From contig NZ_DASWSJ010000117.1 of the NCBI RefSeq assembly GCF_036402745.1, forward strand, positions 1 to 5,476: a stretch of 5,476 bases of DNA, read 5' to 3'. The position numbers were made by a program, and so were the translations under genes. Position 1 is the first letter of the stretch, and each line of letters starts with the position of its first letter. Source of the stretch: Actinophytocola sp036402745 (GTDB lineage Bacteria; Actinomycetota; Actinomycetes; Mycobacteriales; Pseudonocardiaceae). The notes below the pieces were generated by a model. The model did no database searches, was not told where the DNA came from, and saw only the letters and a list, made by a program, of their open reading frames with translations. This document shows positions 5,078 through 5,476 of this stretch, piece by piece.

Positions 5078-5476
5078 ATGACGGCTGAGCTCGCGGACCG
5101 GTTGGACATCACCGACACGGTGGTGCGGATGGGGTGGTTCCTGGACCGCCGCGACTGGGACGGGCTGCGGGGTCTGTTCACCGAGCGGGTGTACACCGAC
5201 TACACCGCGCTGTGGGGCGGCAAGCCGCAGGAGGCCGGGGTGGACGACCTGCTGAGCACGTCCGCGCAGGGCTCGTGGCGCCGCACGATGGACGGCCTGG
5301 AGGCGACCCAGCACCTGATCACGAACGTGCTGGTGACCGTGTCGTCCGAGTCGTCGGAGTCGCCCGACGAGGCCCGCGCGACGGCGAACGTGCTGGGCGT
5401 GCACCGCCTGGCGAACCCGCACGGCTCTCCATTGTGGACGGTGGGTGGCACGTACGACTTCCGCTTGGTGCGGACG
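5078..5476 (+). CDS. NTF2/SnoaL-like domain protein (partial, runs off right edge)
   Basis: The frame from ATG 5078 stays open for 133 codons to the window end. It begins MTAELADRLDITDTVVRMGWFLDRRDWDGLRGLFTE-like, the N-terminal helices of the SnoaL_4-type cone fold in which a conserved Asp-x-x-x-Trp/Asp-Trp stretch is common. It continues with VYTDYTALWGG (38-48), GVDDLLS (54-60), a histidine in ATQHLITNVLV (76-86) and a beta-hairpin GGTYDFRLVRT (123-133), after which family members normally have a Gly-Trp-Arg/Lys-Ile strand and end; perhaps 10-30 residues are missing. Such proteins are small dehydratases, isomerases, cyclases or ligand-binding proteins, and function cannot be told from the fold. 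A Ser/Glu-rich insert, SSESSESPDE (89-98), sits in a probable loop. An in-frame GTG at 5063 would add five residues; ATG is preferred, though neither start has a strong ribosome site. Divergent from matB with a shared 125-bp control region. Confidence 0.82.
   Translation, partial: MTAELADRLDITDTVVRMGWFLDRRDWDGLRGLFTERVYTDYTALWGGKPQEAGVDDLLSTSAQGSWRRTMDGLEATQHLITNVLVTVSSESSESPDEARATANVLGVHRLANPHGSPLWTVGGTYDFRLVRT

Overview
The window comes from a high-GC Gram-positive genome. Codon third positions are almost all G or C, GTG starts are used, and the malonyl-CoA synthetase closely resembles, from memory, the Streptomyces coelicolor enzyme. An actinomycete (Actinomycetota), perhaps Pseudonocardiales or a Streptomyces relative, is the best guess; genus cannot be set from the sequence alone.

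Layout. Bases 1-433 hold an accessory-looking block: a possible last 14 codons of an upstream gene, then three tandem copies of a 123-bp element (43-165, 188-310, 311-433) with a truncated fragment (166-187) between copies one and two. Each copy can form an inner GC hairpin and a longer outer pairing. An HxlR-family regulator (489-944, +) follows, apparently read from a leaderless transcript, and ends 9 bp from the end of a convergent secreted SGNH/GDSL esterase gene (954-2150, -).

The rest of the minus strand is a two-gene unit read from right to left: matB, malonyl-CoA synthetase (3507-4952), and a single-chain carboxyltransferase (2210-3514) whose first half is AccD-like and second half AccA-like. 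The two overlap by 8 bp and are probably translationally coupled. The esterase gene lies 59 bp further downstream on the same strand and may be a read-through third gene. Divergent from matB, an NTF2/SnoaL-like gene starts at 5078 (+) and runs off the right edge. The 125-bp gap between them carries four CTGAC/GTCAG half-sites in inverted arrangements, a likely shared operator.

How the genes fit together. MatB turns malonate, CoA and ATP into malonyl-CoA. The partner carboxyltransferase has no biotin carboxylase or biotin carrier gene in view, so it may use malonyl-CoA directly (decarboxylation to acetyl-CoA, filling the MatA role of rhizobial mat operons, or transcarboxylation) rather than make it. 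That pairing and the structured 123-bp repeat are the two points most worth following up. No RNA genes, CRISPR array, transposase or convincing intrinsic terminator were seen.
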